A stretch of DNA of 5,453 nucleotides. It comes from Pelotomaculum sp. UBA4789. GTDB taxonomy: Bacteria > Bacillota > Desulfotomaculia > Desulfotomaculales > Pelotomaculaceae. Location: contig DHGV01000066.1 in NCBI GenBank assembly GCA_002402945.1, positions 40,093 to 45,545 of the forward strand. Direction: 5' to 3'. The position numbers and the translations under genes are program-made. Positions 1 to 5,250 of the stretch are shown here, one piece after another (position 1 is the first letter of the stretch; every line of letters begins with the position of its first letter). A model generated the notes under the pieces. It ran no database searches, had not been told where the DNA came from, and was given only the letters and a program-made list of their open reading frames with translations.

Positions 1-82
1 TCAAAGTAAGACAGGGAAAGAATAGAATGGGAAGAACTTTTACTTCATCAGCCTCAATAATATCACTAGCCCATTTGTCCAT
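1..82 (-). CDS. 5' end of a probable UroD/MtaA-like corrinoid methyltransferase gene, cut by the window edge
   Basis: An open frame starts at ATG 82-80 and runs 27 codons off the left edge. An in-frame TAA at 100-98 means no other ATG, GTG or TTG start is available upstream. The peptide begins MDKWASDIIEA and continues with a VLPILFFPCL stretch. From memory, uroporphyrinogen-decarboxylase-like methyltransferases (MtaA/MtbA type, anaerobic one-carbon metabolism) often open with a short amphipathic helix, then a 'ALPIMTYPG'-like strand, and this fits loosely. A GGGGAGGG run at 109-102 is the only Shine-Dalgarno-like sequence, about 19 nt from the ATG, which is farther than usual. The gene lies 67 nt after the P-II stop on the same strand with no hairpin terminator between, so it may be co-transcribed. 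The family call is tentative because only 27 residues are visible. Confidence 0.5.
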   Translation of the reverse strand, partial: MDKWASDIIEADEVKVLPILFFPCLTL

Positions 83-149
83 ATTTATTTTAATGAATTA
101 TCCCTCCCCTTTTCAGTGTGTTTTCTGACCTTAACCGTTTCGTCGTTTA

Positions 150-488
150 CTAGATGGCTGCTTCTCCCGTTTCGCCGGTCCTGATCCGGACTACATTGTC
201 AATTTTACAGGTAAAGATTTTGCCGTCTCCGATTTCCCCGGTTCTGGCACTTTCAGCAACTATCTTGACAATTTCTTCAACGTCTTTATCCGGAACCACC
301 ATCTCAATTTTTACTTTCGGGAGCAGGTTGATGCTGTATTCCGCGCCGCGGTAAACCTCGGTGCGCCCTTTCTGAAGCCCGCAGCCCATCACCTGGGTGA
401 CGGTTATACCATGGATACCGAATTTATTTACAGCTTCCTTAACATTCTCAAGTTTGCCCGGCCGCATGATGCACTCGATCTTGATCAT
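150..488 (-). CDS. glnK: P-II family nitrogen regulatory protein (GlnK/GlnB type)
   Basis: A full-length 112-residue P-II protein, the usual family length. P-II trimers sense ATP/ADP and 2-oxoglutarate. When nitrogen is plentiful, the GlnK type inserts its T-loops into the Amt trimer and blocks ammonium entry. Visible features are the T-loop at about residues 37-55 with Q39 (2-oxoglutarate/Mg-ATP contact), Tyr46, the signature RGAEY ending in Tyr51 (the uridylylation site in proteobacteria) and K58. The B-loop TGEIGDGKIF lies at 83-92 with K90, and the C-loop has R101 and R103 followed by TGE. Translation starts at ATG 488-486, 7 nt after a perfect AAGGAGG (502-496). It lies 86 nt downstream of amt on the same strand with no convincing terminator between, and so forms an amt-glnK operon in the transporter-first order, like nrgA-nrgB of Bacillus. 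The symbol glnK rests on this linkage, because sequence alone does not separate GlnK from GlnB. Whether Tyr51 is modified in this host is unknown. Confidence 0.95.
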   Translation of the reverse strand: MIKIECIMRPGKLENVKEAVNKFGIHGITVTQVMGCGLQKGRTEVYRGAEYSINLLPKVKIEMVVPDKDVEEIVKIVAESARTGEIGDGKIFTCKIDNVVRIRTGETGEAAI

Positions 489-574
489 GAGTTGACCTCC
501 TTATCATTTTCATTGCCGGCAGGCTGTTACAACGCAGGTTTTGTTACCCCGGTAGCAACACTCGCAACAGACGT

Positions 575-1930
575 TCAAACACCGGCTCCGAATGGGACTC
601 CGGATACAGTGTCGGCATAGGCGTCCTCTCCGTGCTGGGTAAAATCGAGGCCGATGTCCTGCTCTTCGTCAGTAGCACGCAGCTTAGTAAACACATTGAT
701 AACTTTTAAGATGACGAAAGTACCTACGATGGCTATGGCGTAGCAGGCCGCGATAGCAATTAACTGAGGCACCATCTGTCCCGGGTTGCCGAAAAAGGCA
801 CCGTCGTTGCCCAGTTCGTTCACCGCTTTGCTGGCAAAGAGACCGGTAGCCAGGGCGCCCCAGGTACCGCCCACACCGTGCACGCCAAAAGCGTCAAGAG
901 AATCATCATAGCCAAACTTGGCCTTGACTATAGCTACTGCTACGAAACACACACTGCCACCCACAAGGCCGATGATAATGGCTGACATCGGTCCCACGAA
1001 ACCGCAAGCCGGGGTGATGGCCACCAGGCCGGCTATAGCGCCGCTGGCCGCGCCCAGTACGGTCGGTTTGCCGTAGCGGAGCCACTCGACAATTACCCAG
1101 GACATCATCGCCGCTGCAGTAGCCAGGTGCGTGTTGATAAAAGCAATAGTCGCCAGGCTGCCGGCCGCCAGTGAACTGCCGGCGTTAAAACCAAACCAGC
1201 CAAACCACAGAATAGCAGCTCCCAGAACCGTCATGGGCACGTTGTGCGGGATCATCGGCTCTGTACCGTGGCCCTTGCGCTTACCGATAACCAGCGCGGC
1301 CACCAGGGCGGATACACCGGAAATAATGTGCACAACCGTCCCACCGGCAAAGTCGAGGGCGCCAAGGTTGCGGAGCCAGCCTCCCACGCCCCATACCCAG
1401 TGAGCAACAGGGTCATAGACAAACGTGGCCCAGGCGACTATAAAGATCAGGTAAGCGGGGAATCTCATCCGCTCTGCTACCGAGCCGGCTATAATCGCCG
1501 GCGTGATGATGGCAAAAACCATCTGAAAGATCATGAAAGCCTGGTGTGGTATGGTAGTGGAGTAGTCCGGATTCGCTTCCACTCCCACACCGTTAAGGCC
1601 AAGCCAGTCAAGATTGCCGATAATATGGCCTACATCAGGCCCGAAGGCCAGGCTGTAGCCGAATATTGCCCACTGGATGCTGATGATTCCCATCGCGATA
1701 AAGCTAGTCATGATAGAGTTCAGAACGTTTTTCTTGCGGGACATACCTCCGTAGAAGAGGGCCAGGCCGGGTGTCATAAACAAAACCATGGCAGCCGAAA
1801 TCAGGATAAATGCCGTATCACCGGAATCGATGGCGGGGGTTGCCGCTTCCACTGCTTCCTCGGCCCAAACCAGGGCCGGCAGTGTCATCAAAAAAGTAAG
1901 CGCCATGATTATAACCCGCAATATTTTCAC
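575..1930 (-). CDS. amt: Ammonium transporter, Amt/MEP/Rh family
   Basis: The trimeric membrane channel that takes up ammonium, mature form with 11 expected membrane helices. The preferred start is GTG 1930-1928, giving 451 residues: AGGAGG (1945-1940) lies 9 nt upstream, whereas the TTG at 1939 directly abuts AGGAGG and cannot use it. Residues 1-23 form a signal peptide (MKILRV, a hydrophobic core, then ALVWA before EE), so the N-terminus is probably cleaved and outside. Family hallmarks are FYGGMSRKKN (about 59-68), AERMRF (153-158), ALDFAGGTVVH with the conserved Asp193 and first pore His201, GWFGFNAGSS (244-253), and DAFGVHGVGGTWG with the second pore His351. Phe139 fits the outer Phe gate. 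The C-tail (EEQDIGLDFTQHGEDAYAD) is the conserved cytoplasmic segment that couples the subunits and docks P-II. It is co-transcribed with the P-II gene, and its long leader carries tandem attenuators. Confidence 0.97.
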   Translation of the reverse strand: MKILRVIIMALTFLMTLPALVWAEEAVEAATPAIDSGDTAFILISAAMVLFMTPGLALFYGGMSRKKNVLNSIMTSFIAMGIISIQWAIFGYSLAFGPDVGHIIGNLDWLGLNGVGVEANPDYSTTIPHQAFMIFQMVFAIITPAIIAGSVAERMRFPAYLIFIVAWATFVYDPVAHWVWGVGGWLRNLGALDFAGGTVVHIISGVSALVAALVIGKRKGHGTEPMIPHNVPMTVLGAAILWFGWFGFNAGSSLAAGSLATIAFINTHLATAAAMMSWVIVEWLRYGKPTVLGAASGAIAGLVAITPACGFVGPMSAIIIGLVGGSVCFVAVAIVKAKFGYDDSLDAFGVHGVGGTWGALATGLFASKAVNELGNDGAFFGNPGQMVPQLIAIAACYAIAIVGTFVILKVINVFTKLRATDEEQDIGLDFTQHGEDAYADTVSGVPFGAGV

Positions 1931-1939
1931 TTTTTTCAA

Positions 1940-1945
1940 CCTCCT
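1940..1945 (-). promoter_or_regulatory. Ribosome binding site that decides the amt start
   Basis: AGGAGG is read on the minus strand directly before TTG 1939-1937 and 9 nt before GTG 1930-1928. The zero spacing rules against the TTG, and the GTG has normal spacing. The three extra N-terminal residues of the longer reading (MKK) are therefore probably not translated. Confidence 0.85.
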
Positions 1946-1962
1946 AAAGTTAAATTTTAGCC

Positions 1963-2047
1963 TGGTTTGAGAACCATCAATTCAAACGCTTTTCTTTCAA
2001 AACTTGGCGCCTTACTTAGAAAGTCGTGTTTTCCTTTACAGGTTCTC
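1963..2047 (-). promoter_or_regulatory. Distal amt leader with two mutually exclusive pairings near the ribosome site
   Basis: After the second terminator the leader contains GAGAACC (2047-2041) and its exact complement GGTTCTC (1975-1969), which can pair over about 65 nt. The same GGTTCTC also overlaps a local hairpin, TGGTT-CTCA-AACCA (1976-1963), which ends 17 nt before the amt AGGAGG. The two pairings cannot coexist. Both could be chance in a region of this length. No protein family or riboswitch class was recognised here. Confidence 0.3.
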
Positions 2048-2050
2048 TTT

Positions 2051-2098
2051 AAACAGAAAACGCTCTCATTACAGGCATTTCAGTCCAGTAATGAGAGC
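2051..2098 (-). terminator. Second leader terminator (T2) upstream of amt
   Basis: On the minus strand GCTCTCATTAC (2098-2088) pairs perfectly with GTAATGAGAGC (2072-2062). A T-T mismatch and GG/CC extend the stem, leaving a 9-nt loop. The U-rich tract GTTTTCTGTTT (2061-2051) follows at once. Being in the same transcript as amt and about 120 nt before its start, it is an attenuator and not the end of another gene. Its first four bases, GCTC, are also the 3' arm of hairpin P2 of the second ANTAR-like unit, so the two structures exclude each other. Confidence 0.8.
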
Positions 2099-2125
2099 AT
2101 CGCTGCTCGATCACACCTCTGTGAT
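2095..2125 (-). promoter_or_regulatory. ANTAR-type antitermination element, unit 2 (P1-P2 hexaloop hairpins)
   Basis: P1 is ATCAC-AGAGGT-GTGAT (2125-2110): a 5-bp stem with a hexaloop having A1 and G4. One base later P2 is GAGC-AGCGAT-GCTC (2108-2095): a 4-bp stem, again with a hexaloop having A1 and G4. The 3' arm of P2 is the first four bases of terminator T2. Known ANTAR response elements (nas and eut leaders bound by NasR and EutV) have exactly this plan: two neighbouring hairpins with six-base loops, A at 1 and G at 4, the second overlapping the terminator. Binding of an activated ANTAR dimer would stabilise P1-P2, prevent T2 and let RNA polymerase reach amt. The regulator itself is not in this window. 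Pairings were read by eye. Confidence 0.72.
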
Positions 2126-2127
2126 TT

Positions 2128-2167
2128 AAATAAAAAGCGCCTTTCAAGAATACCTTCTTGAAAGGCG
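2128..2167 (-). terminator. First leader terminator (T1) upstream of amt
   Basis: On the minus strand CGCCTTTCAAGAA (2167-2155) pairs perfectly over 13 bp with TTCTTGAAAGGCG (2150-2138) across the tetraloop GGTA. CTTTTTATTT (2137-2128) follows, giving a strong intrinsic terminator in the amt direction. The plus-strand side has no T-run, so it is one-directional. It ends transcription about 80 nt after the predicted start site unless prevented. Its 5' arm shares GCC with hairpin P2 of ANTAR-like unit 1. Confidence 0.85.
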
Positions 2168-2195
2168 TCGTTGCCGATTGATACTTCCTCGTATC
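2164..2195 (-). promoter_or_regulatory. ANTAR-type antitermination element, unit 1 (P1-P2 hexaloop hairpins, one variant loop)
   Basis: P1 is GATAC-GAGGAA-GTATC (2195-2180): a 5-bp stem with a hexaloop having G1 and G4, so position 1 departs from the expected A. After a 4-nt linker P2 is GGC-AACGAC-GCC (2175-2164): only three GC pairs, but its loop has A1 and G4. The 3' arm of P2 lies in the 5' arm of T1, repeating the plan of unit 2 one terminator earlier. The P1 start lies about 14 nt after the predicted transcription start. The short P2 stem and the G1 loop make this unit weaker evidence alone; its support is the parallel with unit 2. Confidence 0.55.
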
Positions 2196-2215
2196 CACTA
2201 ATATAACTTTATATA

Positions 2216-2244
2216 ATAATAAATTGTAAATAATACTTCGTCAA
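2216..2244 (-). promoter_or_regulatory. Sigma-A type promoter of the amt-glnK operon
   Basis: On the minus strand TTGACG (2244-2239) and TATTAT (2221-2216) are separated by exactly 17 bp, each one base from consensus. Transcription should start near 2209, so the leader to the amt GTG is about 280 nt. The stretch upstream of -35 is very AT-rich with a run of nine T on this strand (2272-2264), placed like an UP element. No operator was recognised. Confidence 0.75.
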
Positions 2245-2336
2245 TACTATTTATGAAATTTGTAAAAAAAAATTACCCGTACTAAAAAGCCCAAACCACA
2301 TTTAATCCATATTTTGAATTTTCATAGATACACCAT

Positions 2337-2352
2337 AGTTTTGCAGTTACTT
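2337..2352 (+). repeat. Left terminal inverted repeat of the IS
   Basis: TTTTGCAGT at 2339-2347 matches the reverse complement of 4293-4301. Scattered matches follow (A at 2349, TT at 2351-2352), as does A at 2337 outside the core. Confidence 0.65.
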
Positions 2353-2365
2353 TTTAATCATTGAA

Positions 2366-2404
2366 CCTGTAGGTCTTATATTTAAAGGTCTGCAGGCTTT
2401 TTTT
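2366..2404 (+). terminator. Inward-facing terminator at the left end of the IS
   Basis: CCTGTAGGTCTT (2366-2377) pairs with AAGGTCTGCAGG (2385-2396), 12 bp including three G-U pairs with a 7-nt loop. C and seven T (2397-2404) follow. It lies just inside the left repeat and before the transposase promoter, so it should stop plus-strand transcripts entering from the flank. Confidence 0.7.
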
Positions 2405-2452
2405 ATTATATATTTTTATCATTTTATTATAGCGAAATTAAGCGATATGTGA

Positions 2453-2458
2453 TATAAT
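2453..2458 (+). promoter_or_regulatory. -10 box of the transposase promoter
   Basis: A perfect TATAAT lies 38 bp before the transposase ATG. The sequence 17 bp upstream (TAGCGA, 2430-2435) is a poor -35 match, suggesting a weak promoter as is common for IS elements. Confidence 0.5.
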
Positions 2459-2480
2459 AAAGATAGTTATATTATCTTTA
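2458..2480 (+). promoter_or_regulatory. 5' UTR hairpin abutting the transposase ribosome site
   Basis: TAAAGATA (2458-2465) and TATCTTTA (2473-2480) form an 8-bp stem with a 7-nt loop. The stem's last base is the first base of the AAGGCGG ribosome-site-like sequence (2480-2486). The predicted transcription start (near 2465) falls inside the 5' arm. The complete hairpin would therefore form only in transcripts started farther upstream, which could limit transposase translation from read-through RNA, a known IS strategy. The role is inferred. Confidence 0.35.
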
Positions 2481-2496
2481 AGGCGGATGCTGAATA

Positions 2497-4206
2497 ATGT
2501 ATTTAAAAAAATCTATTCAAAAAAATGGAAGAATCTACCTGTCCATAGCAGATGGGTATTATGATAAACAGCGTGGACATTCCAGAACCATCGTTATAGA
2601 GAAACTCGGGTATCTGGATGACCTTAAAAAAGAATACGATGACCCGATTGCCTTTTTTACAGAACGGGTCAATCAATTGAAAAAGGAAAAAGCCGAAAAA
2701 AAAGCCTCTCTCTCTATTGAATTTCAGCATGACGAGCATATGGAGCACAATATTACTTACCGCAAAAATTTCGGTCATTGCGTCTTGAGCAGCATTTACC
2801 ATGAACTTGAAATCGATAAGTTCCTCATAACCCGCCAGCGGAACAGGAAACTCGGCTTCAGCAGCAATAACATTATGAAACTGCTTGTATATTCGAGGCT
2901 TTTAACGCCAGCTTCCAAGATGCAAACCTTTGAGCACCGGACTGCTTTCTTCGACAGAGATAATTATTCCCTGGATGATGTTTACCGTTGCCTGACTTTC
3001 CTAAATGAACACAGGGATAATCTCCAACTTTGGATAAACGAAAAAATCAAGAAACTCTACAGCAGGGACAGCAGCTTGGTTTATTATGATGTGACCAATT
3101 ATTATTTCGAAATTGATCAGCCGGATGGTTTACGGCGTAAAGGAGTCTCCAAAGAACACCGCCCCAATCCCATTGTGCAGATGGGCCTTTTTATGGATAA
3201 GCAAGGAATCCCCATCACCTACCAGCTTTTCCCCGGGAATACGAATGACTGTCTCACTTTCCGTCCCGGACTTTCCCGTATCCAGAAAGAATACGGGCTG
3301 GGAAAGGTAATCGTAATTGCCGACAAAGGAATTACTACCGGAGATAACATATACTATACCCTGTCCGCAAAAGATGGATATGTATTCAGCATGTCCGTTC
3401 GGGGCGCTGATAAAGAATTAAAAAACTATGTGCTGGAACAGGAGGGTTATCTCTGGAATGGAACAGAATATAAAAGAAAGTCCCGGCTGTATCCAAGAAC
3501 CATTCAGGTGACTTCATCAACGGGCAGAAAGCTGAAGAAAATCGTGGATGAGAAGCAGGTTGTCTTTTATAGCGAGAAATATGCGAAACGGGCAAAAGCC
3601 GAAAGGGAAGCTGCCATTGAGAAAGCCCGTAGTCTGATTCAAAGTCCCGGGCATTATACAAGAACCACTTCCTACGGCGCCGCAGGTTATGTGAAAAACA
3701 TCATCTTTGATAAAGATACCGGAGAAATCATGAATACCGGAAAGCAACTGAAACTGGATGAAGACAAGATTCGAGAAGAAGAACAGTTCGATGGTTACTA
3801 TGTCATCGTGACCAGTGAATATAAGGAAACCAACGATGCCATCATCGACATGTACCGTGGGCTCTGGCGAATTGAGGAATCCTTCCGTGTTACCAAGAGC
3901 GATCTGGAAGCCCGTCCAGTTTATGTTTCCCGGGAAGATCATATTCAGGCGCATTTCCTCACCTGCTTTGTTGCCCTCGTTATTGCCAGAATACTAGAAC
4001 TGCGGACGAAGAGGAAATACAGCATTGGAAAGCTTATGGGAAGCCTTGAAAAAGCCGAATGCAGCCTTCTGAAGCAGAACTACTATCTTTTTGATTATTA
4101 TGATAAGACACTTGAGGATATTGGTACCGAGTTTGGTATGGATTTTTCGAAAAGAATTCGAAGCCTTAGTGAAATAAAAAAAATTTTAGCAGACTCCAAA
4201 AAATGA
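2497..4206 (+). CDS. IS1634-family transposase (DDE, IS4 superfamily)
   Basis: A 569-residue intact transposase that would cut and rejoin the ends of its own element. The N-terminal part (about 1-65: MYLKKSIQKNGRIYLSIADG, IEKLGYLDDL) is the typical lead-in of IS1634-type proteins. The catalytic triad fits the RNase H-like fold: Asp198 in VYYDVTNYYFE, Asp276 in VIVIADKG, and Glu460 in YRGLWRIEESFRVTK. The last motif resembles the IS4 signature Y-2-R-3-E-6-K with Leu456 in place of Arg and Lys467 present. About 180 residues separate the second Asp from Glu460, as expected for the insertion domain of this group. The ATG follows AAGGCGG (2480-2486) with 10 nt spacing. No frameshift or internal stop is seen, so it may be active. 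Base composition is poorer in G+C than the amt-glnK genes. Confidence 0.92.
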   Translation: MYLKKSIQKNGRIYLSIADGYYDKQRGHSRTIVIEKLGYLDDLKKEYDDPIAFFTERVNQLKKEKAEKKASLSIEFQHDEHMEHNITYRKNFGHCVLSSIYHELEIDKFLITRQRNRKLGFSSNNIMKLLVYSRLLTPASKMQTFEHRTAFFDRDNYSLDDVYRCLTFLNEHRDNLQLWINEKIKKLYSRDSSLVYYDVTNYYFEIDQPDGLRRKGVSKEHRPNPIVQMGLFMDKQGIPITYQLFPGNTNDCLTFRPGLSRIQKEYGLGKVIVIADKGITTGDNIYYTLSAKDGYVFSMSVRGADKELKNYVLEQEGYLWNGTEYKRKSRLYPRTIQVTSSTGRKLKKIVDEKQVVFYSEKYAKRAKAEREAAIEKARSLIQSPGHYTRTTSYGAAGYVKNIIFDKDTGEIMNTGKQLKLDEDKIREEEQFDGYYVIVTSEYKETNDAIIDMYRGLWRIEESFRVTKSDLEARPVYVSREDHIQAHFLTCFVALVIARILELRTKRKYSIGKLMGSLEKAECSLLKQNYYLFDYYDKTLEDIGTEFGMDFSKRIRSLSEIKKILADSKK

Positions 4207-4228
4207 AATAATTCGTTATGATTATCTG

Positions 4229-4278
4229 AAAAAATTAAACCGCCAGAAATCCGCTGTTTATGCGGGCTTAAGGCGGTT
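4229..4278 (-). terminator. Inward-facing terminator at the right end of the IS
   Basis: Read on the minus strand, AACCGCC (4278-4272) pairs with GGCGGTT (4244-4238) and encloses a second stem, CCGC/GCGG (4265-4262 with 4254-4251). TAA and six T (4237-4229) follow. It would stop minus-strand transcription from the upstream genes before it runs antisense through the transposase. On the plus strand the hairpin lacks a T-run, though it could still stabilise the 3' end of the transposase mRNA. Confidence 0.65.
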
Positions 4279-4289
4279 CTTACGTCCAA

Positions 4290-4303
4290 TTTACTGCAAA
4301 AGT
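4290..4303 (+). repeat. Right terminal inverted repeat of the IS
   Basis: ACTGCAAAA at 4293-4301 is the exact inverse of the left-end core, with T at 4303 matching A at 2337. It places the right tip near 4303, or up to about 4308 if the weak outer match counts. Confidence 0.65.
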
Positions 4304-4465
4304 CAGGTTATATGGCAACTTCTGGACAGGCAACAATATCAGCTTTCGGGCTTTATAGGGTGGCAGGAACAATTAATCAGCATTATTTAATTAGGGAACA
4401 AGCCGAGGCGGTTTAAAAAGGTCACTTTGTCAGCGGTCTCGGACCGTCCCCTTGCTTCCCTGCTG
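4304..4465. other. Non-coding stretch between the IS and the 260-residue gene
   Basis: About 160 bp with no credible open frame. It holds two GGAAC direct repeats (4358-4362 and 4395-4399) flanking an AT-rich segment bounded by AATTAA and TTAATT, and the REP-like palindrome described separately. No strong intrinsic terminator follows the 260-residue gene until the one inside the IS at 4278-4229. Confidence 0.5.
4415..4453. repeat. REP-like palindromic sequence
   Basis: On the minus strand this reads AAGGGGACGGTC, CGA, GACCG, then TGACAAAGTGACC and TTTTT. A perfect 5-bp stem CGGTC-TCG-GACCG sits at 4434-4446 (plus strand). Sequences starting GGGGACGGT and ending near TGACC/TTTTT are, from memory, scattered repeats in many Clostridia genomes, often near REP-associated tyrosine transposases. 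Only one copy is in the window, so its repetitive nature cannot be shown here. Confidence 0.4.
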
Positions 4466-5248
4466 TTAGAGAACCGGGTCGAACACTTCCGGGAAGGCTT
4501 CCTGAAAATCAAAAATATATAAGTAGTTCATAAGCCCTTTCATGTTTTCTTGACAGGCATTCTTGTAAGCTATAAGAGCATTTTGGGCTTTTGCCTTGTT
4601 CTCCGGGGTGGGATTCAGCTTATATTCAGCCAGTTTCATCAACACCTCACACTGGTAGGTGTATTCCATATCAATCGTTTTATTCTTATTTCTGACAAAA
4701 TAATCAAAAATACTCTTGGCCTCTGTTGTTTTTTCTTTTGCAGCGCTGAACCGGCCTAACCGCGCCCCGACATATGCCTGGCATAAGATAAGTTCCCCTG
4801 AACATAGGTGCTCTCCCTGGCCTCCGGGTCTGTTAAAATCCAACGCATATTTGGGTATATCCAGGTTTTCACCGGCCCATGCAAATATTTGATCAGCCTT
4901 CTCCCTGTCCCCAGCCAAGAAAGCACATATAGCCGCCTTTATCTGTCTGTTACCAGCCCTCTCTTCATAGATATACTCAGGCTTATTTGCATCTTCCTGC
5001 CATCCTCCTTCCGGCTTACCGCTTTCATAAGGCCAGTAGGCAATAGATGCTTCCATGAATGCTTCCTTAGCTTTCTCATTTTCACCTATTAACTTAAAAA
5101 CAGTCCCTAGTAGTCCATAATCACTGCCCTTGCCATATCTTAAAACACTTAATGGGCCCCCTAAATCTTTATTCATACTTTCCGCAAGAACATCTATAAT
5201 TTCTTGCTTTATTTTTTTAATCCATATAGGAACTTTATTTTTACTCAT
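4466..5248 (-). CDS. Hypothetical helical-repeat (TPR-like) protein, possible immunity protein
   Basis: 260 residues, no signal peptide or membrane segment, probably cytoplasmic and mostly helical. Helix pairs with TPR-like small and aromatic spacing are seen at about 43-71 (YGLLGTVFKLIGENEKAKEAF), 102-127 (IKAAICAFLAGDREKADQIF), 150-185 (ELILCQAYVGARLGRFSAA) and 195-233. The start is ATG 5248-5246, placed 5 nt after GGAGG (5258-5254). A TTG at 5260 in the same frame overlaps that ribosome site and is rejected. The ATG lies two bases after the TAA of the upstream gene, whose last codons contain the ribosome site, so the two are translationally coupled. Codon and base composition are more AT-rich than amt-glnK. 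The helical-repeat form and the place after an unrecognised C-terminus would suit an immunity protein (an Imm49-like family is one candidate), but no diagnostic motif was recognised. It could also be a TPR regulator or adaptor. Confidence 0.75.
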   Translation of the reverse strand: MSKNKVPIWIKKIKQEIIDVLAESMNKDLGGPLSVLRYGKGSDYGLLGTVFKLIGENEKAKEAFMEASIAYWPYESGKPEGGWQEDANKPEYIYEERAGNRQIKAAICAFLAGDREKADQIFAWAGENLDIPKYALDFNRPGGQGEHLCSGELILCQAYVGARLGRFSAAKEKTTEAKSIFDYFVRNKNKTIDMEYTYQCEVLMKLAEYKLNPTPENKAKAQNALIAYKNACQENMKGLMNYLYIFDFQEAFPEVFDPVL

Positions 5249-5250
5249 TT

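Larger units (their letters stand above)
2337..4303 (+). mobile_element. Insertion sequence, IS1634-like (IS4-type DDE), about 1.97 kb
   Basis: One transposase gene fills the element, flanked by imperfect terminal inverted repeats with core TTTTGCAGT at the left and ACTGCAAAA at the right. Length, gene size and catalytic motifs fit the IS1634 family. The exact tips are uncertain by several bases: matching extends weakly outward (ACC at 2332-2334 against GGT at 4306-4308), and no exact 5-6 bp target duplication is visible for any choice of tip. It lies between the amt promoter and the 260-residue gene, about 90 bp upstream of the amt -35 box, and interrupts no recognisable gene. Both ends carry inward-pointing terminators. 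Confidence 0.8.

Noticed and set aside
489..574. Possible hairpin between amt and the P-II gene
   Set aside because: Only weak, interrupted pairing (around GTTGCTACC/GGTAAC) without a U-tract, so not called as a terminator.
1937..1939. TTG as the amt start codon (three residues longer)
   Set aside because: It directly follows AGGAGG with no spacer. The in-frame GTG at 1930 has normal 9-nt spacing and still includes the full signal peptide.
1244..1960. Long plus-strand open frame of 238 codons opposite amt
   Set aside because: It lies antisense to a clear Amt gene, its product is rich in His/Arg/Gly without domain features, and no ribosome site supports it. It is a shadow of GC-rich coding sequence.
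1967..2161. Plus-strand open frame of 64 codons in the amt leader
   Set aside because: It crosses both terminator hairpins, lacks a ribosome site, and its sequence is explained by the RNA structures on the other strand.
3517..3954. Minus-strand open frame opposite the transposase
   Set aside because: Shadow of the transposase, with no ribosome site and no recognisable protein.
4235..4416. 10-bp inverted repeat TTAAACCGCC (4235-4244) and GGCGGTTTAA (4407-4416)
   Set aside because: Perfect but short; the left arm is explained by the IS right-end terminator, and there is no sign that the pair marks an element boundary.
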